Shown here: positions 25,192 through 34,157 of the stretch, piece after piece
How positions within the stretch are numbered: position 1 is the first letter of the stretch
How the letters are laid out: the number at the start of each line of letters is the position of its first letter
Assembly (NCBI RefSeq): GCF_900113935.1
Contig: NZ_FORF01000017.1
Location: 20,747-84,746 of the forward strand
DNA length: 64,000 bases
Source: Aquamicrobium aerolatum DSM 21857
GTDB lineage: Bacteria; Pseudomonadota; Alphaproteobacteria; Rhizobiales; Rhizobiaceae
Reading direction: 5' to 3'
Program-made: the position numbers and the translations under genes
The notes under the pieces: generated by a model
The model's input: only the letters and a program-made list of their open reading frames with translations
The model's database searches: none
Told to the model about the DNA's origin: nothing

Positions 25192-26412
25192 ATGCAAGGT
25201 AGACTGGTATTGGCAGGGCTGTGCCTGGTGACGTTGTGCGCCAATGGGCACGCACAGGACCACTATCGCCTTGCGACAGGTGACCGGGTGGAAATCTGGA
25301 CTTCTGTCGATGAGGCGATGCGACGCACGGTCACGATCGGTCCCGACGGTTGGCTTTCACTGCCTCTGGCAGGGCACCTTCAAGGTGCCGGCCTTACCCT
25401 CATCGAGCTGGAAACACAGATCAAAGACAAGCTCCGGCCCTTTTTCAAGGACGACCCGGACCTGACGCTGATGCTCGTTCCCGGCGCCGAGCGTGAGCAG
25501 ACTATCTATGTCAACGGCGACGTCACAAATCCAGGTGCCTATCCCTATCGGCCCGGCCTTCTGGTCGCGCACAGCATCAGCATGGCTGGGGGACGTCCAC
25601 GTGGCGCCGGCACCGCATCGAGCGATGAACGGCGCATCACGACGAATGGCGAGATTGATCGCACGACGGCGCTGATTTCCCAGCTGACGGCCCAGGCGGC
25701 CCGTATCCGCTCGGAGCAGAGTGATCGCACGACGATCGATGCGTCCACAGCCATGCCGACGGACATTGCCCGTGAAAGCTCGATCCTCCGTTCCCGGCTT
25801 GAGGAAAAGAGCGAACAGGCACGAGCGCATGCAGAACGTTTGAAGATCCGCCGCGAATTGGCAGAGACACTCAGCGAACAAGGCAAAGCCATCGAGCTAC
25901 AGGTCGAACTGGCCGAGGCTCGACTGCGCTCAATCTCGCAACTGGTTGAGAAAGGCTACGCCAATGAAACCCGGCAGATAGAGATCCGAAGCGAAATCGC
26001 CGAATTGCGGGCACGTCGTCATGAACTGGAGGGCCAGATCGTCACGGCACGTCTCAATGTAGCCGATGAGGGCGAAACATACCGCGAATTGCTCGCTGCG
26101 CGCAGAGGCCAGCTCATCATCGATCTTCGCGACACGGAGCGGCAGCTCGAAAATGCCACGCTGACGCTGGCAGACAACAAGCGCCTCCTTTCTCTTCTCG
26201 ACGCCGCTCCCCTGGATAGCGATTCCCCATCCACGCAACTCATCATCAAGGTCGTCAGATCGGTCAACGGACAGCCAATCGAGATCGATGCCTCCGAACT
26301 CTCCGAAGTACAGCCTGGCGACTTGATCCGCGTCTCGCGCCCGAGCGAGGAAACCCCGCCTCACCCCGCATCTGCGACGGGAATTGAAAATGCTCAACGA
26401 TCTCCTTCGTAA
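25192..26412 (+). CDS. ExoF-like polysaccharide export protein
   Basis: A 406-aa periplasmic/outer-membrane-facing polysaccharide export protein. It has a Sec signal peptide (QGRLVLAGLCLVTLCANGHA), then a Poly_export domain (YRLATGDRVEIWTSVDE, VTIGPDGWLSLPLAG), then a SLBB-type stretch (IYVNGDVTNPGAYPYRPG). A long Glu/Arg/Leu-rich coiled coil (about 170-340) and a return strand EIDASELSEVQPGDLIRV complete it. This layout matches rhizobial ExoF. No lipobox is evident. The ATG at 25192 is used with GGAG 7 nt ahead; a TTG one codon earlier is less likely. It overlaps the next gene by 23 nt, so translation is coupled. Confidence 0.85.
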   Translation: MQGRLVLAGLCLVTLCANGHAQDHYRLATGDRVEIWTSVDEAMRRTVTIGPDGWLSLPLAGHLQGAGLTLIELETQIKDKLRPFFKDDPDLTLMLVPGAEREQTIYVNGDVTNPGAYPYRPGLLVAHSISMAGGRPRGAGTASSDERRITTNGEIDRTTALISQLTAQAARIRSEQSDRTTIDASTAMPTDIARESSILRSRLEEKSEQARAHAERLKIRRELAETLSEQGKAIELQVELAEARLRSISQLVEKGYANETRQIEIRSEIAELRARRHELEGQIVTARLNVADEGETYRELLAARRGQLIIDLRDTERQLENATLTLADNKRLLSLLDAAPLDSDSPSTQLIIKVVRSVNGQPIEIDASELSEVQPGDLIRVSRPSEETPPHPASATGIENAQRSPS

Positions 26413-27871
26413 CGCCATCTACTATGCCGAGGCCTTCGCCAAGCGCCCCCTGTTTGCGATTGTGCCGGGCGCAACGGTTCTGGTCGTCGCTCTGGCTGCG
26501 ATCCTGTTGCTGCCGCGCACCTATCAGTCCGAAGCATTGTTGATGGTGGAGCCCACCCCAGCATCATCGAACCTGCTTCCCGAGACGGTCATGAGCGAGC
26601 AACTGCAATTCATCGAGCAGCGCGTTCTCGCGCGTGAAAAACTATTGGCTCTGGCCAACGAGTTCGACCTCTTCCCCGGTGCACGGACGGAAATGTCGAC
26701 GACGATGCTTGCTGACCTGGTACGCCAGCACATCAACATCAACACGGTCGCCGCTGAACCATCCGCGCGCCACGCTGCAACCAGCGCAATGCGGGTCGCC
26801 TTTCGTTCAGACTCAGCGGAACGCACTGCAGCGGTGACGTCGCGACTGGTGGAGATGATCATCGAGGAAAACCGCCGCCTTCGCATTCAACGCGCCACCG
26901 AAGCAACCAGGTTCCTGGAACTGGAGGCAAAGACCCTTGCCGAGCGCATTGCCCAGCGCGAAGCGGAATGGCGCGACTTCGTTGCAGCCAATGCAGACGC
27001 GATGCCCGCACGCGTCACCGGCCTTGAAAGCGAACTGCATGAGCGCGAGCGCGAGGCCTCGACACAAGCCGCCACACTTGCCGCATTGACCCAGGAAATC
27101 CAACTTTCCGAGGTTGAACTGCGCACCGCGATGCAGAGCTCCGAACCCGTTGCCCAGGCGCGTCATCAATTGTCCCAGCTTGAAGCCGAACACAACAGCA
27201 AGTCCGTCATCTATTCTGCCGAACACCCGGAAATGCGTTCGTTGAACCAGCGCATCGAGAGCCTTCGCCAGCGCATCGCGCTGGGCATTACCACCCCTGC
27301 TCAACGACCCGACCTGCCGCCCGAACTGACGATGATCACTGAACGGATCGCCATCGGTAAACGACGCCAGGAAACGCTGCAAACCGAGCATGCTGAAACG
27401 ATCAGCCGGATCACCGAACTTCGTGACATCCTCGCGCGCGCGCCAGCAGTTCAGGCTCAAGTCGACGCTTTCGAACGCGATCGCGCCGGCATTTGGCGTG
27501 CATCCGACGATACCAATGGAAAGCTGGCTGCAGCACGCTCAAGCGAGCGACTCGAAATTGCCGACTCCAACTCGCAGGTTCAGATCATTGAACAGCCGGA
27601 GGTCCCACTTTACCCGGCCTCGCCGAACAGAAAACGGCTCTTTCTGCTTGCGCTCGCCGCCGCTTTTGGCGCGGGCATCGGTGGAGTCTATCTGGGCGAC
27701 AGTCTGCAGCGCACCATTCGCGGCAGCTTCGACCTTCGTAACGCGCTTGCTGGCTCAACCCTCGTGATGATCCCCGATTGGCAGCCCCAGAACGAACGCC
27801 GAAAATTGGTAGATGTCGCGCTCGACTGGTTAGCAGGGGTACGTCATCCGAAAACCCAGGCCAACGCCTGA
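26390..27871 (+). CDS. Wzz/GumC-type polysaccharide chain-length determinant
   Basis: A 493-aa inner-membrane polysaccharide co-polymerase. It has a transmembrane helix near residues 25-45 (a Wzz domain LLLPRTYQSEALLMVEP follows), a long periplasmic coiled coil (about 150-400), a PxxP-type segment EQPEVPLYPASPNRKR, and a second transmembrane helix near 425-445. The product sets chain length and links polymerase to export. The cytoplasmic tail is short, and the kinase-like domain is on the next gene, as in split Wzc systems. The start overlaps the ExoF-like gene. Confidence 0.88.
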   Translation: MLNDLLRNAIYYAEAFAKRPLFAIVPGATVLVVALAAILLLPRTYQSEALLMVEPTPASSNLLPETVMSEQLQFIEQRVLAREKLLALANEFDLFPGARTEMSTTMLADLVRQHININTVAAEPSARHAATSAMRVAFRSDSAERTAAVTSRLVEMIIEENRRLRIQRATEATRFLELEAKTLAERIAQREAEWRDFVAANADAMPARVTGLESELHEREREASTQAATLAALTQEIQLSEVELRTAMQSSEPVAQARHQLSQLEAEHNSKSVIYSAEHPEMRSLNQRIESLRQRIALGITTPAQRPDLPPELTMITERIAIGKRRQETLQTEHAETISRITELRDILARAPAVQAQVDAFERDRAGIWRASDDTNGKLAAARSSERLEIADSNSQVQIIEQPEVPLYPASPNRKRLFLLALAAAFGAGIGGVYLGDSLQRTIRGSFDLRNALAGSTLVMIPDWQPQNERRKLVDVALDWLAGVRHPKTQANA

Positions 27872-27888
27872 GAGGCAAGAGTCATTCC

Positions 27889-28710
27889 ATGGACAGCATT
27901 ACCAAGGCCGTACAAAGGGCGCGAGAACTAAGACAATCCCCTTCATCACCGTTCGTGACGTTATCTGGCAAGCGGATGGGCGTGTCTTCCGTCACACGCG
28001 AGCCGGACAACCTGTCGCCATCGACCACGTCTGGCACACAAGGAGCGCACCGCGCCGAAACGAGCGTTCAGCTCGACGCCACCCTTCTGCAGCGCAATAG
28101 GATCGTGGCCTTCGAACCGACTGCCTTTGCTTGCCGACATTATGACCTGCTGCGAGACCAGATCATCCACGATCAAATGGGTTCGGATTTTATCATCGTT
28201 GCAGTCGCCGGAGCAGCTGCAGGTAACGGCGCGACGGTCACCGCCGCCAATCTGGCATTCACATTCGCACGGAACCAAAAACACCGTGTTGTGCTGATCT
28301 CTCCGGATGGGGCGACCGACCCTTCTCTGCTTCGTTATTTGGGGTTGGAGGGTCAGGATTGGCAAGATGCGAGTTGGCCAAGCAACGAGGCAAGCGGCGG
28401 GCATATCCTGGCAGGCAATGTCGGGATGTGGCTCGAAATTGCCAATGACGACGCCCGTGATAACGCACATGCCCTGATAGATGGCGCGCGGACCAACCGC
28501 CGATGGCCGGCAACCGTGATCGTGCTTGATCTGCCGCCTTTGCCGGCATCCGATTTGGCAGCTGCCTACATATCGTTGTCGACCAACGTAGTTGTCGTTC
28601 TGGCAAGCGGTGAAACTACACTGCCGCAGGTCGAGTCTTGCAAAAGCATCCTCGGACAGCGCAGCGGCGTTCATTACATTCTCAACAAGACGGGCCGGCA
28701 TGGGCTTTAG
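27889..28710 (+). CDS. BY-kinase-like (CpsD/CapB family) protein with degenerate P-loop
   Basis: A 273-aa protein aligned by position and sequence with the tyrosine autokinases that partner Wzz proteins. Residues 100-125 correspond to the Walker A region, but the loop reads GAAAGNGATVT (108-118). Ala115 stands where the catalytic Lys should be. Walker A' is SPDG instead of the usual DxD, while a Walker-B-like VIVLDLPPL (211-218) remains. There is no C-terminal Tyr cluster. It may be a pseudo-kinase scaffold that still controls polymer length. It starts 17 bp after the chain-length gene. Confidence 0.75.
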   Translation: MDSITKAVQRARELRQSPSSPFVTLSGKRMGVSSVTREPDNLSPSTTSGTQGAHRAETSVQLDATLLQRNRIVAFEPTAFACRHYDLLRDQIIHDQMGSDFIIVAVAGAAAGNGATVTAANLAFTFARNQKHRVVLISPDGATDPSLLRYLGLEGQDWQDASWPSNEASGGHILAGNVGMWLEIANDDARDNAHALIDGARTNRRWPATVIVLDLPPLPASDLAAAYISLSTNVVVVLASGETTLPQVESCKSILGQRSGVHYILNKTGRHGL

Positions 28711-28744
28711 CCGTAACAGTCAGCCCGACTATTGGAGATAGACA

Positions 28745-29584
28745 TTGTACGCAGATCATTTCGGGTTTCGCGAGATGCCATTTTCGATCCTGCCGGATCC
28801 GCGCTTTCTCTATCTTAGCAGAGCGCATTCCATGGCGCTGTCTATGCTGGAATACGGCGTTCTGAATCAGGCTGGCTTCACTGTCGTGACAGGAGAAATC
28901 GGGTCCGGAAAAACAACTTTGATCAAACACCTTCTCCGGAACGTGGAAGGCGACCTGACGATTGGTCTCATCAACAATACGCCACGAGAGGATGACAACC
29001 TTCTTGAATGGCTGTTGCTGGCTTTCAACCAGCCGGCACCCGTCGGCGAGTCGCGTGCTTACCTTCACCGCCGATTCAGCGATTTCGTAGCTGGCCTTGC
29101 CGACCACGGCAGACGTGCCGTTGTCGTGATTGATGAAGCCCAGAATCTGAGCCCCTCGTTGATCGAGGAGTTGCGCATGCTCTCCAATATGAACGATGCA
29201 AGGATGATGCTGCAATTGATCCTGGTCGGCCAGCCGGAGCTCAGTCTCACATTGAGCGCTCCCGAACTGCGGCAGTTCGCGTTGCGCGTATCGTCCGATT
29301 TTCACTTGCCAAGACTGCTTCCAGCTGAGGTGAACCACTATATCCGTCACCGGCTCGAGTATGTCGGCAGCCACGCGGGGATCATCCGGCGCGGCGCGCG
29401 CGCGTTGATTGCCGAAGAAACGCAAGGCATCCCCCGACAGATCAACATTCTGGCAGACCGGTGTCTGGCCTACGCCTATGGCCGCGGCCTTCGGTCCGTC
29501 AGCCAACGGCTGGTCCAACAGGTTATTGACGAGCGCCAGCGCCACGGCGTCTTCCGACACACCGCCCAGCTTGCGCTCGGGTGA
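28745..29584 (+). CDS. ExeA-type AAA ATPase (XrtA-associated-ATPase-like)
   Basis: A 279-aa P-loop ATPase with Walker A GEIGSGKTTL near residue 50 and Walker B AVVVIDEAQNL near 122. The beginning (YADHFGFREMPFSILPDPRFLYL) is that of ExeA/GspA and of the ATPases that sit beside exosortase-type polysaccharide operons. It lacks the C-terminal peptidoglycan-binding domain of true ExeA. The start is TTG at 28745, with GGAG 7 nt upstream. Its role in polysaccharide synthesis is inferred from position. Confidence 0.85.
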   Translation: MYADHFGFREMPFSILPDPRFLYLSRAHSMALSMLEYGVLNQAGFTVVTGEIGSGKTTLIKHLLRNVEGDLTIGLINNTPREDDNLLEWLLLAFNQPAPVGESRAYLHRRFSDFVAGLADHGRRAVVVIDEAQNLSPSLIEELRMLSNMNDARMMLQLILVGQPELSLTLSAPELRQFALRVSSDFHLPRLLPAEVNHYIRHRLEYVGSHAGIIRRGARALIAEETQGIPRQINILADRCLAYAYGRGLRSVSQRLVQQVIDERQRHGVFRHTAQLALG

Positions 29585-29604
29585 GGAAGAGTCTGGAGCC
29601 GCAC

Positions 29605-30564
29605 ATGACCAATCCATTTCGGCTGGGCATCATCATCGTTAACTACCGAACGGCCGAACTGGTCATCGATTGCCTGCAATCGCTGAATCTTCCGGCGGTG
29701 TTGCCTGACGGCACGCAAATTGTAGTTGTCGAGGGCGGATCGAGCGATAACTCAGCCCGATTGATCGGCGAGGCGATCGTGTCAAACGGGTGGAGTGATC
29801 GGACTGCGTTGCTGTCGCTGGAACGGAATGGCGGCTTCGCCTTTGCCAACAATCGAGGTCTTGAGCACCTGCGCGCGCGTCATGGTGAACCCGAATATGT
29901 GTTGTTCCTCAACCCTGACACCGTGGTGCGGCCGCGGGCGATAACGGAATTGCTGGCTTATGTGGTGCAAATGCCCAGCGTCGGGATAGCCGGCAGCCGG
30001 TTGGAGGACTTCGACGGCACGCCTCAGGCATGCGCTTTCCGATTTCCTTCCGCTGCCGCGGAGCTGGAAAGTGAAGCTCGTATCGGTGTGATCTCGCGCC
30101 TTCTCAGCCCATGGCGTGTTGTTCCCGACATCGGAGAAGAAGCGCTTCGGGTCGACTGGGTTTCAGGTGCGAGCATGATGGTGCGTTCCCGCGTTCTGCA
30201 GGAAGTTGGGTCGTTCGACGAGGAGTATTTTCTCTATTTCGAGGAAGTTGACCTTTGCCGGCGGGCCGCACGTGCCGGCTGGGAATGCCACCACGTCCCC
30301 ACCAGCCGTGTCGTACATCTTGTCGGACAGTCGACTGGCGTAACCCGCCGCGACATCCGCCTGCCCCGCAGACCATCCTACTGGTTCAGATCACGCAATC
30401 TCTATTTTCGAAAGCATCATCGCGCCAGCTATCGCCTTATTGCGAATATCTCATGGATCATGGGACATTTGGCGTACAGGACGCGACATCTGGTTCTGCG
30501 TCGGCGAAGCGACCTCCCACCCCATCTATTGACCGACTTCCTTCGACACAGCCTTCAGCGCTGA
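29605..30564 (+). CDS. Glycosyltransferase family 2 (rhamnosyltransferase-like)
   Basis: A 319-aa GT-A fold transferase. It begins with IIIVNYRTAELVIDCL. The DxD-type metal site is FLNPDTV near residue 105, and the acceptor part is FLYFEEVDLCRRAARAG near 210, as in rhamnosyltransferases. It should add a sugar from a nucleotide donor to the growing lipid-linked repeat unit on the cytoplasmic face. The ATG with GGAG 7 nt ahead is preferred to a GTG 24 nt earlier. It ends the plus-strand operon that begins at 25192. Confidence 0.9.
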   Translation: MTNPFRLGIIIVNYRTAELVIDCLQSLNLPAVLPDGTQIVVVEGGSSDNSARLIGEAIVSNGWSDRTALLSLERNGGFAFANNRGLEHLRARHGEPEYVLFLNPDTVVRPRAITELLAYVVQMPSVGIAGSRLEDFDGTPQACAFRFPSAAAELESEARIGVISRLLSPWRVVPDIGEEALRVDWVSGASMMVRSRVLQEVGSFDEEYFLYFEEVDLCRRAARAGWECHHVPTSRVVHLVGQSTGVTRRDIRLPRRPSYWFRSRNLYFRKHHRASYRLIANISWIMGHLAYRTRHLVLRRRSDLPPHLLTDFLRHSLQR

Positions 30565-30602
30565 GCGGCACCCGTCGCCAAAACTCACCCACAAGGCAGC
30601 CG

Positions 30603-31634
30603 TCAAATACGCACTGGGGGCAAAGGTTCAGATGCAATCCGGCCACGTGAGGCCGAGCGTGCCAGTGCGATGCAAGGCCTTTCGATCACCCTGTACATGA
30701 CCCACGCGAACGTCACGCATGTCACAGTCGCGAGCAGCAGTCCTGACGCCTGTGCCGCTACCGAACGCCCGGCAATCATGTACCAGACGCGAAACGTTGC
30801 GCCGGTGATGGGGTTGTGTGTCAGATAAAGTGAGTAGGAAATCATCCCGAGGAACTGCAACCAGCGCCAGTTCAAGGTGTTGTGAAGTCGTCCCTTGATC
30901 GCGGCGGATGCAAGGATCAGGGCCGTCGCGCTCGAAATCAGTGCGAAGAGATTGGAATGAAGGAAGGAGGCGACGAGCAGAACAGCTGTGTACGCCAGAA
31001 ACAGGGGACGCGTGCGTGGGAAACACCAGGCGAAATGCACCCCCACTCCCAGCAGGAACGCATAAAACAAATTGACGAAAACACCGCGGAATTCCGGCAC
31101 CAGGCCCAACGGCCACAACAGGCTCAAACAGAACGTAATCAACAGCACCGAGGTTGAGCGCGTCACCAATACAAGCGCAAGGACGACGTAGAACTGAATT
31201 TCATAACACAGAGTCCAGAAAACCGGATTCAAATGCGTGTAGCCAAGTATTTCCTGCGCGTAAAACAGATGGGCGATCAATTGGCCGACAGAAAATTCGG
31301 GATCGGGTCGCCCAACGACAACGGCACTCGCCAAGACTGAAAAGCCGACCGCAAGCAGGATCGCTACCCAATAGGGCGGATCAAGCCGGATCGACCTGCG
31401 CAACATGAAATAAACGAGAAAGCGCGGAGTAATCGGTGCCTTCGATATCGAATGCATGATCACGAATCCGCTGATCACAAAAAAGATCGCGACACCGCCC
31501 TCACCAAGCGTGGCGATATGTGCAAACTCACGTGGAACAAAGTCGACATGGTTGCCGCGCAAAGCGTGAAACATCACAACGGCAAATGCCGCCAGGCCCC
31601 GCAGACCATCGATGAAACTGTAGCGACCATTCAT
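30603..31634 (-). CDS. Acyltransferase-3 family membrane protein (ExoZ/OafA-like)
   Basis: A 343-aa integral membrane acyltransferase with about ten hydrophobic segments. It has the family start SFIDGLRGLAAFAVVMFHA with the catalytic His, FFVISGFVIMHS, and RRSIRLDPPYWVAIL with the conserved Arg. It probably O-acetylates a sugar of the polysaccharide. It is transcribed opposite to the neighbouring glycosyltransferase and faces the LuxR regulator across a 423-bp gap. It is the first of three such proteins in the locus and has no SGNH domain. Confidence 0.88.
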   Translation of the reverse strand: MNGRYSFIDGLRGLAAFAVVMFHALRGNHVDFVPREFAHIATLGEGGVAIFFVISGFVIMHSISKAPITPRFLVYFMLRRSIRLDPPYWVAILLAVGFSVLASAVVVGRPDPEFSVGQLIAHLFYAQEILGYTHLNPVFWTLCYEIQFYVVLALVLVTRSTSVLLITFCLSLLWPLGLVPEFRGVFVNLFYAFLLGVGVHFAWCFPRTRPLFLAYTAVLLVASFLHSNLFALISSATALILASAAIKGRLHNTLNWRWLQFLGMISYSLYLTHNPITGATFRVWYMIAGRSVAAQASGLLLATVTCVTFAWVMYRVIERPCIALARSASRGRIASEPLPPVRI

Positions 31635-32057
31635 GGTCTACCTGCCTGAGCGCGAGGTTGAGACAGATGTCGCGCGTCTATCATCTAACCCGAAACCGCT
31701 CGTCTGTTCTGCCTCTCCAATGGTGGTAGAGATCGAGGTAATTCGGCAACACGGCGTCCCAGAAAACAGTCGTGAGCGATTATTCCTCCTTGCGGAGATT
31801 TAATACCTGCCAGCAGACGAGGAACTTTTTATAAGCCGCCGCGTTAATGATCCCTAAACCATAGTATGTAGAGGCAAGACACTAGCTAGCCAAAAGCAAC
31901 TAAACAAGAGATCAATATTGATATAATTCACAACAATGCACCAAACGCCACCTAGACCTCATGTTTATTGTTACAGATTCTGTCGTGCGGTATACAAAAG
32001 AAAGTCATCTTACTGTTAAAAGATGAACAACTAGATAAACGGAGGAAAGGTCAGGCA
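31635..32057. other. AT-rich intergenic region upstream of the regulator
   Basis: This 423-bp gap is clearly richer in A+T than the surrounding genes. It contains the promoter-like elements listed separately, a near CtrA-type match (TTAA-N7-TAAAC, 31844-31859) followed by CAT, and a GCTAGC dyad. No protein-coding gene is recognisable in it. Confidence 0.5.
31911..31927 (+). promoter_or_regulatory. TATAAT -10 box with adjoining 12-bp palindrome
   Basis: TATAAT (31922-31927) is a perfect -10 hexamer. ATCAATATTGAT (31911-31922) is a perfect dyad that abuts and shares a base with it, as a repressor operator would. No good -35 is visible, which suggests activation by a regulator. Distance to the regulator start codon is 131 nt. 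Confidence 0.4.
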
Positions 32058-32825
32058 ATGCATACTCCGGAATCCTTCTCAAATGCGAGCACAATACATT
32101 CACACTTTGATCCCCAGATGCCACCTTCGCTGCAAGAGCGTGCTGTCAAGGGCCTTCTTATCGTTAACAGCCGACCACTGGAACGAGAGTGTCTGGCACA
32201 AGCGCTGACGCGACATCAGCTCAAGCTGGAGATAATCGACGCTCCGTCCGTCGAAGCCTGGCGCGCAATCAAGGACCAGTACCCACCACTTGGGGCTGTT
32301 CTGTACAATCTGGGCACAGGCAAGCTTACCGAACCGGAATACATAAACTCCATCCACAAGCTGACGGCCGAACTGGGAAACATTCCGGTCGTTGTGCTTG
32401 CAGACACAGATGAGTTTTCTCAGGTTCTGAAGGCTCTGGAACTGGGCGCCAAGGGGTTCATCCCGTCGTCCGTACACATTGGAGTGTGCGCCGAAGCGAT
32501 CGAGCTTGCGGTTGCGGGAGGCATTTTTGTTCCAGCGACCTGTGTCCTTGCGATCAAGCACCTCATTGAAACCGGTGCAAGCGAGGGCCGGGAACTGTCC
32601 GAGATGTTCACACCGCGCCAGGCGGAAGTGGTCAACGCACTGCGGAAGGGCAAGGCAAACAAGATCATCGCCTACGACCTGCAACTGCGTGAAAGCACGG
32701 TGAAGGTCCACATCCGCAACATCATGAAAAAGCTGAATGCGACCAATCGGACGGAAGTGGTCTACAAGATCAACTCCTTGTATCCGACCGAAATGACGGG
32801 GCGCATGGAGCGCTATATGGCTTGA
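32058..32825 (+). CDS. LuxR-family regulator with an atypical (non-phosphorylatable) receiver domain
   Basis: A 255-aa protein with a receiver-like domain (residues about 32-160) and a C-terminal LuxR helix-turn-helix (about 183-240). The latter is intact: FTPRQAEVVNALRKGKANKIIA followed by ESTVKVHIRNIMKKL. The receiver lacks the phosphorylation residues. Asn37-Ser38 replace the acidic pair, Asn84 (VLYNLG) replaces the phospho-acceptor Asp, Ala115 replaces Ser/Thr and Ser137 replaces Lys. It should therefore respond to something other than phosphate, or act constitutively. GGAGG lies ahead of the chosen start. It is the only dedicated regulator in the polysaccharide locus. Confidence 0.88.
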   Translation: MHTPESFSNASTIHSHFDPQMPPSLQERAVKGLLIVNSRPLERECLAQALTRHQLKLEIIDAPSVEAWRAIKDQYPPLGAVLYNLGTGKLTEPEYINSIHKLTAELGNIPVVVLADTDEFSQVLKALELGAKGFIPSSVHIGVCAEAIELAVAGGIFVPATCVLAIKHLIETGASEGRELSEMFTPRQAEVVNALRKGKANKIIAYDLQLRESTVKVHIRNIMKKLNATNRTEVVYKINSLYPTEMTGRMERYMA

Positions 32826-32875
32826 GTAATCAACCTGACCAGGAGCGCCGCCAAGATTCGTTTCTTCGCTCCTGG

Positions 32876-34156
32876 TCATGGCGCCAGATGCTCCTTGATC
32901 AGCTCGCTGCGGTGCCGGAAGACAAGTTCCTCGTCAAATGGCTTTCCGTCCTGCGTTGCACTCATGATCATTCGCTGCAGCGTTTCCCTGTCCCGATCGA
33001 GGGCGGCCAATGCTTTCGCAAGCATTGCGACCTCGCCGCTCGGCACCATCGCTCCCCCACCCGCTGACGCGATCAGATCCCGCGCATATCCAGATTCATA
33101 CCCGATGATGGGGCACCCAGATACAAGTGCCTCGATGAGGCATCGTGGCGATTCAGGCGTGCGGTGACAAAAGAGAAAAACATGCGCGTCGCGCAGCGCA
33201 CGCAGTACGACCTCGCGATCTGCGACGTAGCCGGGAGCCGTCACGCGCGCGCCCAGCCCTGCCAGTTCGATCCTGCTGACCAGATCAGCATGCAGCTCGC
33301 CATCCCCGAGCCATACCGCGCGGAAATCGACATTCTCACGCGCCAGGAGTTCCAGAGTCTCCACCCAGTCCAGCGGCGCCTTCATCGCATCGGCGCGCCC
33401 CACATAGACGATACGTAGCGGACCCTGTCGACAGCCTTGAAGCTTGTGATGAAGCTGCGCCGCGGAAATGTGGTCTGATCGTTTCAGATGAATATCATGC
33501 ACGATCTGCGGATTGCTGCAGAAGCCCGAATAGGCTTCAAATGTATCACGCCCGTGGAACAATCCTAGCGTCGAGCGCTCAATGACATACCGTTCAAGCC
33601 AGGCCATAGGTCTGTGCGTAAGCCGCGCACGAAGCCGGGAGCGAAACCGCCCCTCCCCCGCCGAACGCCTGACCACCTCGGACTCGACCCGATCAGTCCA
33701 AACTGCGAAACGCCGCCCCATCCTGTGCGCTTCGAGCGCCGCCACCGCGCCCCAGTCTCCGATCAGCCCCCCGAGCGCGAAGGAAAGGTAGTCAGCTTGC
33801 GCGATGAGTTCGCGCATCCTGCGTCTGACAGGAGAGAGCTGCCGTAGGAAAACATCCGGGCGGTAGGCAAATGGTACAGGCTCGACCGAGATGGCAGGCT
33901 CGGATGCATCCAACGCCACCATTGCACCGGCAGGACGCGATGTTGCCAGCGGCATGATCGCGACGACACGTTCAAAATTCTTGGCCCATAGGCGCAAGCC
34001 ATTTGCCGCCTGAGCCTCAACCATCAGTTGCCCGTGTTCCTGCCAGACAGGCACGGGTGCGTAAATCAGTAAGCGCCCCCGATCAGCCGCTCGCGATCGT
34101 GGCGCTTTTTGCGTCAGGACATCGGCTGGCCGCGGATGTATCGCGATTGAGCTCAT
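32876..34156 (-). CDS. Glycosyltransferase family 4 (GT-B)
   Basis: A 426-aa GT-B transferase. The nucleotide-sugar-binding half has LRIVYVGRADAMKAPLDWVE near residue 250, and the family E-x7-E motif is in PESPRCLIEALVSGCPIIGYE near 350. It transfers a sugar with retention of configuration to a lipid-linked acceptor. It is the last gene of a four-gene reverse-strand operon. Its ATG (34156) lies one base after the SDR stop, so translation is coupled. The upstream TTG in the same frame is not used. Confidence 0.9.
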   Translation of the reverse strand: MSSIAIHPRPADVLTQKAPRSRAADRGRLLIYAPVPVWQEHGQLMVEAQAANGLRLWAKNFERVVAIMPLATSRPAGAMVALDASEPAISVEPVPFAYRPDVFLRQLSPVRRRMRELIAQADYLSFALGGLIGDWGAVAALEAHRMGRRFAVWTDRVESEVVRRSAGEGRFRSRLRARLTHRPMAWLERYVIERSTLGLFHGRDTFEAYSGFCSNPQIVHDIHLKRSDHISAAQLHHKLQGCRQGPLRIVYVGRADAMKAPLDWVETLELLARENVDFRAVWLGDGELHADLVSRIELAGLGARVTAPGYVADREVVLRALRDAHVFLFCHRTPESPRCLIEALVSGCPIIGYESGYARDLIASAGGGAMVPSGEVAMLAKALAALDRDRETLQRMIMSATQDGKPFDEELVFRHRSELIKEHLAP

Positions 34157-34157
34157 A

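Noticed and set aside
31968..32057. A 30-codon N-terminal extension of the LuxR regulator
   Set aside because: The open frame exists, but the Met at 32058 follows GGAGG and the extension is lysine/leucine-rich and unlike the family.
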